From Siphonodentalium dalli (lineage: Eukaryota; Mollusca; Scaphopoda; Gadilida; Siphonodentaliidae): a DNA stretch of 64,000 nt. Position numbers and translations under genes: made by a program. Where the stretch lies: NCBI GenBank assembly GCA_032622095.1, contig CP136062.1, forward strand, positions 158,652,875-158,716,874. The letters are read 5' to 3'. The notes below the pieces were generated by a model. The model had not been told where the DNA came from. It did not search any database and saw only the letters and a list, made by a program, of their open reading frames with translations. Positions 51,740 to 62,450 of this stretch are shown piece by piece (position 1 is the stretch's first letter; each line of letters begins with the position of its first letter).

Positions 51740-51806
51740 GCGGAAGGCGCAAAGTTATATTTCACTCGAGCTATGCTCTCGCGATATATATCCTTGCGCC
51801 ATCCGC
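51740..51806. repeat. Imperfect inverted repeat of 21-bp arms
   Basis: The left arm GCGGAAGGCGCAAAGTTATA pairs, with three mismatches, with the complement of the right arm (ATATATCCTTGCGCCATCCG). About 25 bases lie between them. It sits at the start of a 96-codon frame (51704-51994) that I do not recognise and do not support as a gene. Confidence 0.6.
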
Positions 51807-52172
51807 AACTCAATAAAAGAGTCTTGATTAAGAGGCGCGTTGTGTTCTGTCTATATATAGGAGACTATTACAATATTACACAGTTTATTTGCAAAAATAT
51901 ATTCACCCATGGAACAGACGTCATTTATGATGTACTCACCCGCCAAAGGGTTAAGCTCATTTGTCCCAATGGACAATGGTTATTTGTTCAGTAGAATGGA
52001 ACACTAAGCCTTATAACACTATTCAATGGTCACAAATTTCCTTCCGATGTTGCGACCCCCAAGAGAGTAGACGAGCCATGTACAGACATTAATCTTAGTA
52101 TAGTGCTAATTTAGAAGAATCGTCGCTGATTCCTGTTGCTAGACTTACTTAATTAATTTATTTCGACCAGAA

Positions 52173-52270
52173 TTAACCCTTCCATGACTGGAGTTACCTC
52201 CTTTATTAACCCTTCCATGACTGGAGTTACCTCCCTTATCCCTTATTAACCCTTCCATGAATGGAGACAT
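52173..52270. repeat. Three tandem TTAA-MITE tips
   Basis: TTAACCCTTCCATGACTGGA occurs at 52173 and 52207, and a third form (atgaatgga) near 52246, each about 35-40 bp apart. Only the outermost ~30 bp of family C is repeated; no body of the element is present. Confidence 0.75.
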
Positions 52271-52351
52271 TGGGGGATGTCATTTTTTTTTTGATGAAAA
52301 TGATAGAACTTTAATATAGAATACTTAATTGTCATTACACTACGTCATATA

Positions 52352-52481
52352 CAGTAATGCCCTAAATAATCGACTCGAGAGCTTTCCGATGAATGGCAAC
52401 AAGCCATATTTCCGACTAAATCCTGAAAAGTTACCCATAATTCTGCTGTGGTTAAGGAGTCGATTAATTAGGGCATTACTG
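52352..52481. mobile_element. Mariner-like MITE, copy 5, left arm deleted
   Basis: CAGTAATGCCCTAAATAATC at the left and GGGCATTACTG at the right, with TA on both sides (52350-52351 and 52482-52483). The left arm jumps from 'cgactc' directly to the central 'gagagctttccgatgaatgg', leaving a complete right arm only. Confidence 0.85.
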
Positions 52482-52489
52482 TAGCTGAG

Positions 52490-53170
52490 GCAAAAAAAAA
52501 AAACATGTGTTTCCGGTTTCCTGACCTACCTGCCGAAATTGGGCCGACCTGGATTTGTTTTCCAAAATTTTGACCAAAAAAGAATAATGATATTTGTTTT
52601 ATGCATGCATGTAATTGACATGTAAAACACATCTATATCGTTAAATATAAACTATATACTATGTCCATATTTAGCAGCAATAATTTTAGATGGAATTTTC
52701 AAAAACAATTTTCTTCTATTAAAATACATGTCTATGTGTGGTTGCAGATGAATCCCAATCTCATGAATAAATCTACTGTTTTGAGAGTCGCACGGCCAGG
52801 TGAAAATGTGATGTCAACATGATGGCACGAAACTTGCCTAGACTTTTGCTAGCAATGCCAATAGTATCAATGTTGTCATGTACAGTACTGCGCATCATTG
52901 TGTCGCGGTGCCATGAGCCACTGGAGATAGCATTTTCGTGTCCCTTCTTGGAACTCAGATCGCTCCAAACATTCTGGGTATATCATCGGATATAAAACTA
53001 GTTTTCCATCAGAAACTTCAGCAACTGGATCAATACCAACTTTTATCTTTTTTTTTTAGAAAATGGGTCATTACAGATGGATTTGAAAAATAAAAAAATT
53101 GTAAAAAACAAAAAATGTTTTTCTACCTGCCTACCTGGATTTTTTTGCGCAAGAAATCGGAAAAGACAAG
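52490..53170. repeat. Interspersed sequence with paired 'ctacctgcc' ends
   Basis: 'cctgacctacctgccgaaat' with 'gacctggattt' near 52519-52555 and 'ctacctgcctacctggattt' near 53127-53145 look like two direct copies of one motif bounding ~600 bp, each after an A-rich run. The family is not recognised. Confidence 0.35.
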
Positions 53171-53199
53171 CTTTCTTTTTGGGCCTAAATCACGATACT

Positions 53200-53930
53200 G
53201 CAGACATTCAACTAAATTTGAAGTGGACATAAAATGATTTCAAATTTGTCACATCAAATGCACGTGTTCGTCACTATAATGGTGGCGCCTGAGTGCTGAT
53301 TTATTCAATGCTGATTCCATGGGCACATGTATGCTCAATGGAATTCGAGCGCTTTTGACAACACAAGGTAATTGGGGATTTGAATCCACGTAGGATGATC
53401 CATTTCCAAAATATAAATCATGCGCCTGTTTATACTATAGTATGGACTACTCGAAAGAGACTATATATATAGTCAAAATACCATTACCAAATGATTTGTG
53501 CATGGCTCCAGGGCAGTCCAGGTCATCAGTCATCACGTAGCTCATATACAAATTAAAGAATCATTACTCAAAACACAATTATGTCTGCATGTGAATCAAA
53601 AGTGCTATGGTACTTTAGCAGTTTGAATAGAGTTTGGCTAAAGTGCTGTATACAGTACTTTAGCAGTCTGGCTAAAGTGCTGTATACTCTACACTAGCCA
53701 TGGCCTAGAATATTTTGAGTGTTAACAATGACTGTCTGGGTTGGAGTAAAATCTGCCTCCAGGGAGGTCCTGGCTGTGGACTTCTAGTTACATATCAATT
53801 AACACAGCATGAAGAAGACTGTCTCCTATAAATTGGGGGGGGGACTTGGTTGGTCAAATTTCTTTTGGTTTTAAAGTTTTACAGCCAGTCACAAACAGAG
53901 AGAACATAACATAATAGTGAGACTTTGTTT
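53200..53930. other. Mostly unassigned, with one duplicated segment
   Basis: The segment around 53728-53825 ('acaatgactgtctgggttgg', 'ctgcctccaggga', 'gactgtctcct') recurs near 55102-55200, so it is a dispersed or segmentally duplicated repeat. A local repeat 'gtactttagcag...ctaaagtgctgtata' occurs twice at 53611-53685. Nothing else is recognised. Confidence 0.5.
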
Positions 53931-53935
53931 TATAA

Positions 53936-54810
53936 CCCTTTAATAAATGGACTCTCCCATTCAGTTATAACAGTATACATTGGAATGGTCTATTATTCTG
54001 TTGGAGGGATGTTCAGTTAATAATTGCAGACGACAGACAGAAAAACAGACAATATAAGAGCAGAATTATTCATATTCATTCAGGGACGCCAGAGAAGGGG
54101 GGCATGCGGGGGGCACTTGCCCCCCTTGCCCTGGCTCAGGAGAGTCCAGTGGTTTCCCGAAGAAAAGTTCCCTCCTGACTGGTTTGCCCCCTTGCCCTTT
54201 GTGCTTCCACCGCCCCTGTATTCATTGGTGGGAAATGTTCAACGACCTAGGTGGAACTAATTATCTAAGGAAACTACTCGTCAATGAGTATTTAGTATAG
54301 ACAGGGTTACATAATACCGTCCTCATCTGTTTAACTCTTTTATACTAAATACTTACTGATGAGTAAAGTAATGCCCTAAATAATCGACTCCTTAACCACA
54401 GCAGAATTATGGGTAACTTTTCAGGATTTAGTCGGAAATATGGCTTGTTGCCATTCATCGGATAGCTCTCACTGAGAATTATGGGTAACTTTTCAGGATT
54501 TAGTCGGAAATATGGCTTGTTGCAACAAGCCATATTTCCAACTAAATCCTGAAAATTTACCCATAATTCTGCTGTGGTTAAGGAGTCGATTATTGAGCGC
54601 ATTACTGTAGCTATCGCTTAGGGAATGTTTAGATAAGTTCTACAAACGATTGTTGAACTTGTTATCTGAACATTTCCCTCCAATGAATACATGTAGGACT
54701 CCTTCTGCACTTGTATTATCTGTTGTCTGCTTATGCTTCCTTAAAACCCCTAATAAAATAATAGACCATTGCAATGTATACTTTTATAACTGATGGGATA
54801 GCACATTTGG
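53936..54810. mobile_element. Diverged TTAA-like element with long inverted ends
   Basis: 'cagttataacagtatacatt' followed by 'ggaatggtctattattctg' (about 53961-54000) is inverted at about 54757-54801 ('aataatagaccattgcaatg', 'tatacttttataactgatgg'). The outer tips read 'tataaccctttaat' and 'agaaagcgttaaac', suggesting decayed TTAA ends. A second internal pair ('gagtatttagtata', 'tatactaaatactta') lies at 54287-54358. The mariner-like MITE at 54366-54607 is nested inside. Confidence 0.6.
54366..54607. mobile_element. Mariner-like MITE, copy 6, rearranged
   Basis: 'agtaatgccctaaataatcg' to 'gcgcattactg'. After 'ggatagctctcactgag' the sequence repeats 'aattatgggtaacttttcag' to 'ggcttgttgc' before entering the right arm. 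The left arm is therefore present one and a half times. Confidence 0.8.
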
Positions 54811-54811
54811 T

Positions 54812-54950
54812 ATAGAAAGCGTTAAACTTCTTGATTTGAAAGAAAGGTGAGGGTGAATTTATAATGCGTGGTGATTCTTTCATCTATCTTTATATTCATT
54901 ATAGAAAGGGTTAAACTTCTTGATTTGAAAGGAAGGTGAGGGGGAATCTC
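54812..54950. repeat. Direct duplication of ~85-bp spacing
   Basis: 'ttaaacttcttgatttgaaa' followed by 'aaggtgaggg' occurs at about 54824 and 54909, each preceded by 'tatagaaag.g'. Confidence 0.7.
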
Positions 54951-55244
54951 GTCCATTTAAGAATCTTTCCGTTCATACTGTTAATACATTTCCATGGCGT
55001 ATCTCAAAAACATTTGTCTAATTAGGAGTCCAGGACTGTTGGTTGTTATGGTTTGTGTGTGGGCGTCTTGCTCAGGTTTTTCTCTTAGAATATTGGAGTG
55101 TTAACAATGACTGTCTGGGCTGGAGTTTTCTCTGCCTCCAGGGATGTCCTTGTCTGTGGACATATCAATTATCTCATCCTGAGGATGACTGTCTCCTCTA
55201 AATAGCGCTGAAACAGTCACTATCCCATGTGTTTGAGTACCCAT

Positions 55245-55567
55245 TTAACCCTTTACCCAACAGAACGGCCCTGTGCCAATGCATTCTCTTATATATGCGA
55301 GTCGACCATATATAAGAGAATGCATTGGCTTAACACATATTAATTGTTAACAAATGTAAGAAAAAATTATAATTTTTTTTTAGGCCCAATGCATTCTCTT
55401 ATATATGCGAGGCGACAGGGCATAACTGTAACTATCACAATGTGGTCAATGAGCCGGTTCCAATGATATCCATATTTGTATGGTGTTATTGAGACAGACC
55501 GAAGATATTTTAGGCTGTTGAAGCTTTATTTGGGCGTCTTTGGCTGGTTTGTTGGGTAAAGGGTTAA
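55245..55567. mobile_element. TTAA element family D, copy 1
   Basis: TTAA (55245-55248) then CCCTTTACCCAACAGAA; the right end is TTTGTTGGGTAAAGGG then TTAA (55564-55567). The ~16-bp terminal inverted repeats are perfect. The interior holds a shortened first hairpin (about 55277-55329) and only half of the second (about 55386-55418). The right TTAA is also the left TTAA of the next element. No coding capacity. Confidence 0.88.
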
Positions 55568-55737
55568 AGAGGTTTGACCACAAAAGAGTCTGTGAATAAT
55601 TCCCAACAAATCCATGAAATCCATGCAGCAGCCAATTCAGATGATCATCTCCATATAATGCTGAATTAGCTGCTACATGTATTTCATGGCTTTGTTGGGA
55701 ATTATTCGCAGACTCTTTTGTGGTCAAACCTCTTTAA
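55564..55737. mobile_element. TTAA fold-back element (family F), 174 bp
   Basis: TTAAAGAGGTTTGACCACAA at the left and its complement TTGTGGTCAAACCTCTTTAA at the right start two ~77-bp arms with about five mismatches, separated by ~20 bp. The outer TTAAs are shared with the elements on both sides (55564-55567 and 55734-55737). I do not see this element elsewhere in the window. Confidence 0.85.
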
Positions 55738-55942
55738 CACTTTTAGTGCCAGGGGCCGATCTCATCGGCCCTAATTTATGGTCTGCAGAGTGTCCTAATT
55801 TTTTTATTTTTTTTGGGGTTAGGCCAATGCATTCTCTTATATATGCGAGGCGACCTATGGTCGACTCGCATATATAAGAGAATGCATTGGCACAGGGTAT
55901 ATGGGTCGATACAAAAATTGGACCTGGCACTCAAAGAGTTAA
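55734..55942. mobile_element. TTAA element family E
   Basis: TTAACACTTTTAGTGCCAGG to CCTGGCACTCAAAGAGTTAA, with TTAA at 55734-55737 and 55939-55942. The ends are related to the nested element at 40541-40775. It contains a near-perfect 69-bp hairpin at 55823-55891, the same module found in families C and D. Confidence 0.85.
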
Positions 55943-55944
55943 AT

Positions 55945-57395
55945 GGGTACTGATATCCCATACCAGTTCTTTTGTATATGACCAAATTTACTATTTCAAA
56001 CCCCAAGACTTCTAAGGCGCTATAACTTTAATCCCTACTTTCACAGAAATTTGTAGTTTAAGAGTTGGTCAAACTCCGAAATATCAGAAGTCTAAAAACA
56101 ATTAACATATGTTTTAGTATATTACTATTGACTATAATTCCCTGCAAGAAAGTCATGAATTGTTCACCAACAATTGGAACATTTCAGATTCGTAAACCTG
56201 CAAGTTTATGAACATATCAGGTTATATTATAAACATCACCAATAGACCCAAATAAATTAATGAATTCTTGTGATTGTTCATGAACTATTGTAAAATGTTC
56301 ATGAATATTCACAAATCCTTCTTGAATGTTCATGGACTGGTTTATGAGAAATTATGAATAAGGAAAACAGTCAATTGAATTACGAATGTTAACCTCGGGT
56401 AGTAATAATGGAAATCATTGCACACCCAATGGCACTGGACCAAAATTTACTTTTGCCAAATAAATTGCCAAATGAAAATTTTCTTCAACATTAAGTCTTA
56501 TGTTTTGACACTAGTGGTTTGAATGACTGTTGATATCGATAGAAAAGCAGTTAGTTATAAATTAATTATAGACGCATCTCTATTGTGGTTTATCATACAA
56601 CAATAAGCCAATCACGGAACAATACAATGGTTAAGAAGGGTTGTTTCATCAGAAGGGCACAACACAGGATGAGCAATGTAAACGCCAGTGCCACACTAAA
56701 TACTAGTAATCCGGCCAACCATCGGTACTAATGCTATGATATTAACTGCATCTTAATAGAGGTGTTAACTTTTCCCAAACCTTATAGAACACTATACTAA
56801 CATAATTATGTTGTAAGAGTTTCCTGAAATGAATGGTATTTGATTGACCAATTTTTTTCAACTTTCTTGAGGAAATAAAAAGTGACTTGCCAAAACTTTT
56901 GCCAAATGAAAATATTTTTGGCCAAATGTGAATTATTTTTGCCATTGGCAAGTGGCAGCGCAGCGCGAACCCTGCCCAATGGCTTATTTGTGCGAAATAC
57001 AGCAAAATACAGAATAATTCAAAATGTTCAATATTAAATTTTGTATTGTTCTTGAACAATACAAAATGATTACGTCAACGTCATTGGCAACCTCTTAACA
57101 GAAAATTTCTTCACTAAATTATGAGATATAGCATACATTAAGCACACGTTTGTTCAATTAAATCAATAATATCAACCTAAAATTTTAGTATTTTACAAGC
57201 TATAATCTTCAGAGTGTGCAATAAACATATTAATTAATGCCCATATCCAACGATGCTTTGGTAGAGAGCATGGAAGCTTCGTCCATACCATATAGCAGTA
57301 TGGGGTTGTGTGAGTCATATGACAAACTTCTTAAGAATTAGTATATATATATGAGTGCCATTATTGCTATAGATACTTCCCAGAAGATAAGGTCT
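55945..57395. other. Unassigned AT-rich sequence
   Basis: No terminal repeats or tandem array. Short motifs 'tgttcatgaa' and 'ttgccaaatgaaaat' recur (56270-56340; 56471 and 56898). A 105-codon minus-strand frame at 56742-57059 covers one of these motifs, has no recognisable domain and is not supported as a gene. Confidence 0.5.
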
Positions 57396-57397
57396 AA

Positions 57398-57517
57398 GCA
57401 GAATGAGGTCCCCAGAGGGAGAATTAGTGATTATAGCCTGCTATGTGAGGTAGCGTCACTACATTTCACCCTCTGGGGACCTCATTCTTTAAATGACAGA
57501 CACACTATTTCAAGGCT
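57398..57517. mobile_element. hAT-type MITE, left end missing
   Basis: 'gcagaatgaggtccccagag' is paired with 'ccctctggggacctcattct', then 'aatgacagacacactatttc' and 'aaggct'. It is the right-hand hairpin and right terminus of the 34166 family; the left terminal repeat is absent. Confidence 0.75.
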
Positions 57518-57660
57518 AAATGCCCGCCAATGGCATCTCATGTTTTTCCCCTGTCCCATGACTGATCTCGTGTTTAGAATGTCCTCGACCTACTAATTTA
57601 ATTTGTGTCCCCTGATTCATCAAGACAGTACATTACAGTCTTCATTAGCTGTTATATGAC

Positions 57661-60600
57661 CTTCCTGAACACACGATATATACAAATCGACTTACTGGGG
57701 GCTGTTCACATATACGTAAGATTTGATCTTCCTGAACTCACGATGTTCTACATAATAACTTCTTGTTGAACTGAGGTGAATTCACATATGCGTAAGATTT
57801 ACCTTCCTGAACACACGATGTTCTACATAACAACTCTTGTTGAACTGAGGGTTGTTCACATATTTCTAAGATATGATCTTCCTGAACACACGATGTTCTA
57901 CAAAATAACTTCTTGTTGAACTGAGGGCAGTTCACATATTTCTAAGATTTGATCTTCCTGAACACACGATGTTCTACAAAATGACTTCTTGTTGAACTGA
58001 GGGTTGTTCACATATACGTAAGATTTGATCTTCCTGAATGCACGATGTTCTACAAAACAACTCTTGTTGAACTGAGGGCTGTTCACATATACGTAAGATT
58101 TGATCTTCCTGAACACACGATGTTCTACAAAACAACTCTTGTTGAACTGAGGGCTGTTCACATATACATAAGATTTTATCTTCCTGAACACACAATGTTC
58201 TACAAAATGACTTCTTGTTGAACTGAGGGTTGTTCACATATACGTAAGATTTGATCTTCCTGAACGCACGATGTTCTACAAAACAACTCTTGTTGAACTG
58301 AGGGCTGTTCACATATATGTAAGATTTGATTTTCCTGAACACACGATGTTCTACATAATAACTTCTTGTTGAACTGAGAGCAGTTCACATATACGTAAGA
58401 TTTGATCTTCCTGAATGCACGATGTTCTACAAAATAACTCTTGTTGAACTGAGGGCAGTTCACATATATGAAAGATTTGATCTTCCTGAACGCACGATGT
58501 TCTACAAATATAACTTCATATTGAACTGAGGGCTGTTCACATATATGTAAGATTTGATCTTTCTGAACACACAATGTTCTACAAAACAACTCTTGTTGAA
58601 CTGAGGGCTGTTCACATATACATAAGATTTTATCTTCCTGAACACACAATGTTCTACAAAGCAACTTCTTGTTGAACTGATGGCAGTTCACATATTTCTA
58701 AGATTTGAACTTTCTGAACACACGATGTTCTACAAAACAACTTCTTGTTGAACTGATGGCTGTTCACATATATGTAAGATTTGATCTTTCTGAACACACA
58801 ATGTTCTACAAAACAACTCTTGTTGAACTGAGGGCTGTTCACATATACATAAGATTTTATCTTCCTGAACACACAATGTTCTACAAAGCAACTTCTTGTT
58901 GAACTGATGGCAGTTCACATATTTCTAAGATTTGAACTTTCTGAACACACGATGTTCTACAAAACAACTTCTTGTTGAACTGATGGCAGTTCACATATTT
59001 CTAAGATTTGATCTTCCTGAACGCACGATGTTCTACAAAATAACTCTTGTTGAACTGAGGGTTGTTCACATATACATAAGATTTGATCTTCCTGAATGCA
59101 CGATGTTCTACAAATATAACTTCTTGTTGAACTGACAGCATGCAGTTCACATATTTCTAAGATTTGATCTTCCTGAACGCACGATGTTCTACAAAACAAC
59201 TCTTGTTGAACTGAGGGTTGTTCACATATATGTAAGATTTGATCTTCCTGAACACACAATGTCTACAAAACGATTTACTGAGTGCAATTCACATATACGT
59301 AAGATTTTACCTTCCTAAACACGCGATGTTCTACAAAATAACTTCTTGTTGAACTGAGGGAAGTTCACATATACGTAAGATTTGATCTTCCTGAACGCAC
59401 GATGTTCTACAAAACAACTCTTGTTGGACTGAGGGCTGTTCACATATACGTAAGATTTGATCTTCCTGAACACATGTTGTTCTACAAAATAACTTCTTAT
59501 TGAACTGAGGGTTGTTCACATATTTCTAAGATTTGATCTTCCTGAACACACGATGTTCTACAAAATAACTCTTGTTGAACTGAGGGTTGTTCACATATAT
59601 GTAAGATTTGATCTTCCTGAACACATGATGTTCTACAAAATAACTTCTTATTGAACTGAGGGTTGTTAACATATTTCTAAGATTTGATCTTCCTGAACGC
59701 ACGATGTTCTACCTACAAAATAACTCTTGTTGAACTGAGGGTTGTTCACATATACATAAGATTTGATCTTCCTGAATGCACGATGTTCTACAAATATAAC
59801 TTCTTGTTGAACTGACAGCATGCAGTTCACATATTTCTAAGATTTGATCTTCCTGAACGCACGATGTTCTACAAAACAACTCTTGTTGAACTGAGGGTTG
59901 TTCACATATATGTAAGATTTGATCTTCCTGAACACACAATGTCTACAAAACGATTTACTGAGTGCAATTCACATATACGTAAGATTTTACCTTCCTAAAC
60001 ACGCGATGTTCTACAAAATAACTTCTTGTTGAACTGAGGGAAGTTCACATATACGTAAGATTTGATCTTTCTGAACGCACGATGTTCTACAAAACAACTC
60101 TTGTTGGACTGAGGGCTGTTCACATATACGTAAGATTTGATCTTCCTGAACACATGTTGTTCTACAAAATAACTTCTTATTGAACTGAGGGTTGTTCACA
60201 TATTTCTAAGATTTGATCTTCCTGAACACACGATGTTCTACAAAATAACTCTTGTTGAACTGAGGGTTGTTCACATATACGTAAGATTTGATCTTCCTGA
60301 ACGCACGATGTTCTACAAAACAACTCTTGTTGGACTGAGGGCTGTTCACATATACGTAAGATTTGATCTTCCTGAACACATGTTGTTCTACAAAATAACT
60401 TCTTATTGAACTGAGGGTTGTTCACATATTTCTAAGATTTGATCTTCCTGAACACACGATGTTCTACAAAATAACTCTTGTTGAACTGAGGGTTGTTCAC
60501 ATATATGTAAGATTTGATCTTCCTGAACACATGATGTTCTACAAAATAACTTCTTATTGAACTGAGGGTTGTTAACATATTTCTAAGATTTGATCTTCCT

Positions 60601-61466
60601 GAACGCACGATGTTCTACCTACAAAATAACTCTTGTTGAACTGAGGGTTGTTCACATATACATAAGATTTGATCTTCCTGAATGCACGATGTTCTACAAA
60701 TATAACTTCTTGTTGAACTGACAGCATGCAGTTCACATATTTCTAAGATTTGATCTTCCTGAACGCACGATGTTCTACAAAACAACTCTTGTTGAACTGA
60801 GGGTTGTTCACATATATGTAAGATTTGATCTTCCTGAACACACAATGTCTACAAAACGATTTACTGAGTGCAATTCACATATACGTAAGATTTTACCTTC
60901 CTAAACACGCGATGTTCTACAAAATATCTTCTTGTTGAACTGAGGGAAGTTCACATATACGTAAGATTTGATCTTTCTGAACGCACGATGTTCTACAAAA
61001 CAACTCTTGTTGGACTGAGGGCTGTTCACATATACGTAAGATTTGATCTTCCTGAACACATGTTGTTCTACAAAATAACTTCTTATTGAACTGAGGGTTG
61101 TTCACATATTTCTAAGATTTGATCTTCCTGAACACACGATGTTCTACAAAATAACTCTTGTTGAACTGAGGGTTGTTCACATATATGTAAGATTTGATCT
61201 TCCTGAACACATGATGTTCTACAAAATAACTTCTTATTGAACTGAGGGTTGTTCACATATTTCAAAAATTTGATCTTCCTGAACGCACGATGTTCTACAA
61301 AACAACTCTTGTTGAACTGAGGGTTGTTCACATATATTTAAGATTTGATCTTCCTGAACCCACAATGTCTACAAAACGATTTACTGAGTGCAATTCACAT
61401 ATACGTAAGATTTTACCTTCCTGAACATGCGATGTTAACAAAACGACTTCGTGCCAAACTGAGGTC
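57661..61466. repeat. ~75.5-bp minisatellite, about 50 copies, with higher-order units
   Basis: The unit runs 'gatcttcctgaacacacgat', 'gttctacaaaataacttctt', 'gttgaactgagggttgttca', 'catatacgtaagattt'. Two unit lengths alternate irregularly ('aacttcttgttg' and 'aactcttgttg'). Marker 'cagcatgcag' lies at 59136, 59816 and 60722, giving higher-order spacings of 680 bp (9 units) and 906 bp (12 units). The 'acctac' marker at 59711 and 60617 confirms 906 bp. The two long units are almost identical, so the latest duplication is recent. Unit length is not a multiple of three, and the many 60-160-codon minus-strand frames are shadows of the repeat. Confidence 0.95.
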
Positions 61467-61750
61467 ATTGTATGAGTGAGATTATTTCACTTATTTCCAT
61501 GATACATATAAATACTGCAGTGTCAAATAAGATTAGATGTTGTTGTTGTAACTGGAGGTCTGGATATATCATTAACGAAAGTTTAATAACCCTCAGCTCA
61601 CTACCCTTTTATTGGATGAATTGATTCCTATATCTCCCAGATGGTGGTGTGTCCTCCCCTGATAATGCAATAAGAAAACAAATTAAATGAATTACTCATT
61701 TGATTACCTCCTATTTCCAGTAAGTGGTCCTTTATGTCTGGCTTGTTATT
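61467..61750. other. No gene or repeat recognised
   Basis: A short AT-rich spacer between the minisatellite and the TTAA element. Nothing notable seen. Confidence 0.5.
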
Positions 61751-62135
61751 TTAACCCTTTACCCAACAGAAGGGCCCTGTGCCAATGCATTCTCTTATAT
61801 ATGCGAGTCGACCATAGGTCGCCTCGCATATATAAGAGAATGCATTGGCTTAACACATTAAAAATTATAAATTGTTAAAGAATGTAAGAAAAAATGGTAA
61901 AAAGTGTTTTTAGGCCAATGCATTCTCTTATATATGCGAGGCGACCTATGGTCGACTCGCATATATAAGAGAATGCATTGGCACAGGGCATAACTGTAAC
62001 TATCACAATGTGGTCAAGGAGCCGGTTCCAATGATATCCATATGTGTATGGTTCTATTGAGACAGACCGAAGATATTTTAGGCTGTTGAAGCTTTATTTG
62101 CCCGGTTTTGGCCGGTTTGTTGGGTAAAGGGTTAA
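61751..62135. mobile_element. TTAA element family D, copy 2 (intact)
   Basis: TTAACCCTTTACCCAACAGA at 61751 and its complement ending TTGTTGGGTAAAGGGTTAA at 62135 give perfect ~16-bp inverted ends next to TTAA. Two near-perfect 69-bp hairpins, 61781-61849 and 61914-61982, are arranged head to head (centres 'gtcgaccataggtcgcc' and 'ggcgacctatggtcgac' are reverse complements). The remaining interior 'catgtgg/caatgtggtcaa', 'gagccggttccaatgatatc' and 'gaagctttatttg' matches copy 1 (55430-55540). No open frame. CCC...GGG tips and TTAA suggest mobilisation by a piggyBac-type transposase. Confidence 0.9.
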
Positions 62136-62169
62136 TCAAAATTCACCTCAACTATAATCTGGACGCCTT

Positions 62170-62375
62170 TCTAGCTGGTGTCAGTGCACTGTCTGGTACC
62201 TCTTGTGGCTTGTCATCGTTTGTCTCTCAGAGGTTGTCCATGCCCTGTCTGGTATGTGTTGTGGCTTGTCATCATTTGTCTCTCAGTGGGTGTGGATGCC
62301 CTGTCTGGTACACTGTGTGGCTTGCCATCTTTTCAGCTGGTGTTGATGCCCTGCCTTGTGGCTTGTCATTGTTTG
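62170..62375. repeat. Short tandem of ~57-bp units, about four copies
   Basis: 'ccctgtctggta' with 'gtggcttgtcatcgtttgtc' and 'tctcag' recurs near 62188, 62247, 62298 and, shortened, 62346. Frames at 62108-62380 and 62178-62414 follow the repeat in two phases. Confidence 0.75.
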
Positions 62376-62450
62376 TCTAATCAATTTATGTCTTGTTTCC
62401 TTCTAATTCATTGATGGTTTGATTGATAAATGGGAACTTTCTCCTGTAGT

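Noticed and set aside
51704-51994. 96-codon plus-strand frame
   Set aside because: It begins over an inverted repeat, shows no recognisable domain, and no neighbouring exon could be identified.
54077-54225. GC-rich 'gggggcacttgcccccctt' segment as a promoter or CpG island
   Set aside because: It is a short hairpin-like segment without sustained CpG density and with no downstream gene. It looks like a dispersed repeat fragment.
57738-61331. Many minus-strand frames such as CVQEDQILRICEQPSVQQELFCRTS
   Set aside because: They are shadows of the 75.5-bp minisatellite. The unit is not a multiple of three, so frames run out after a few units.
62108-62414. Two overlapping frames of 78-90 codons (CLVACH repeats)
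   Set aside because: They follow the ~57-bp tandem repeat in two different phases.
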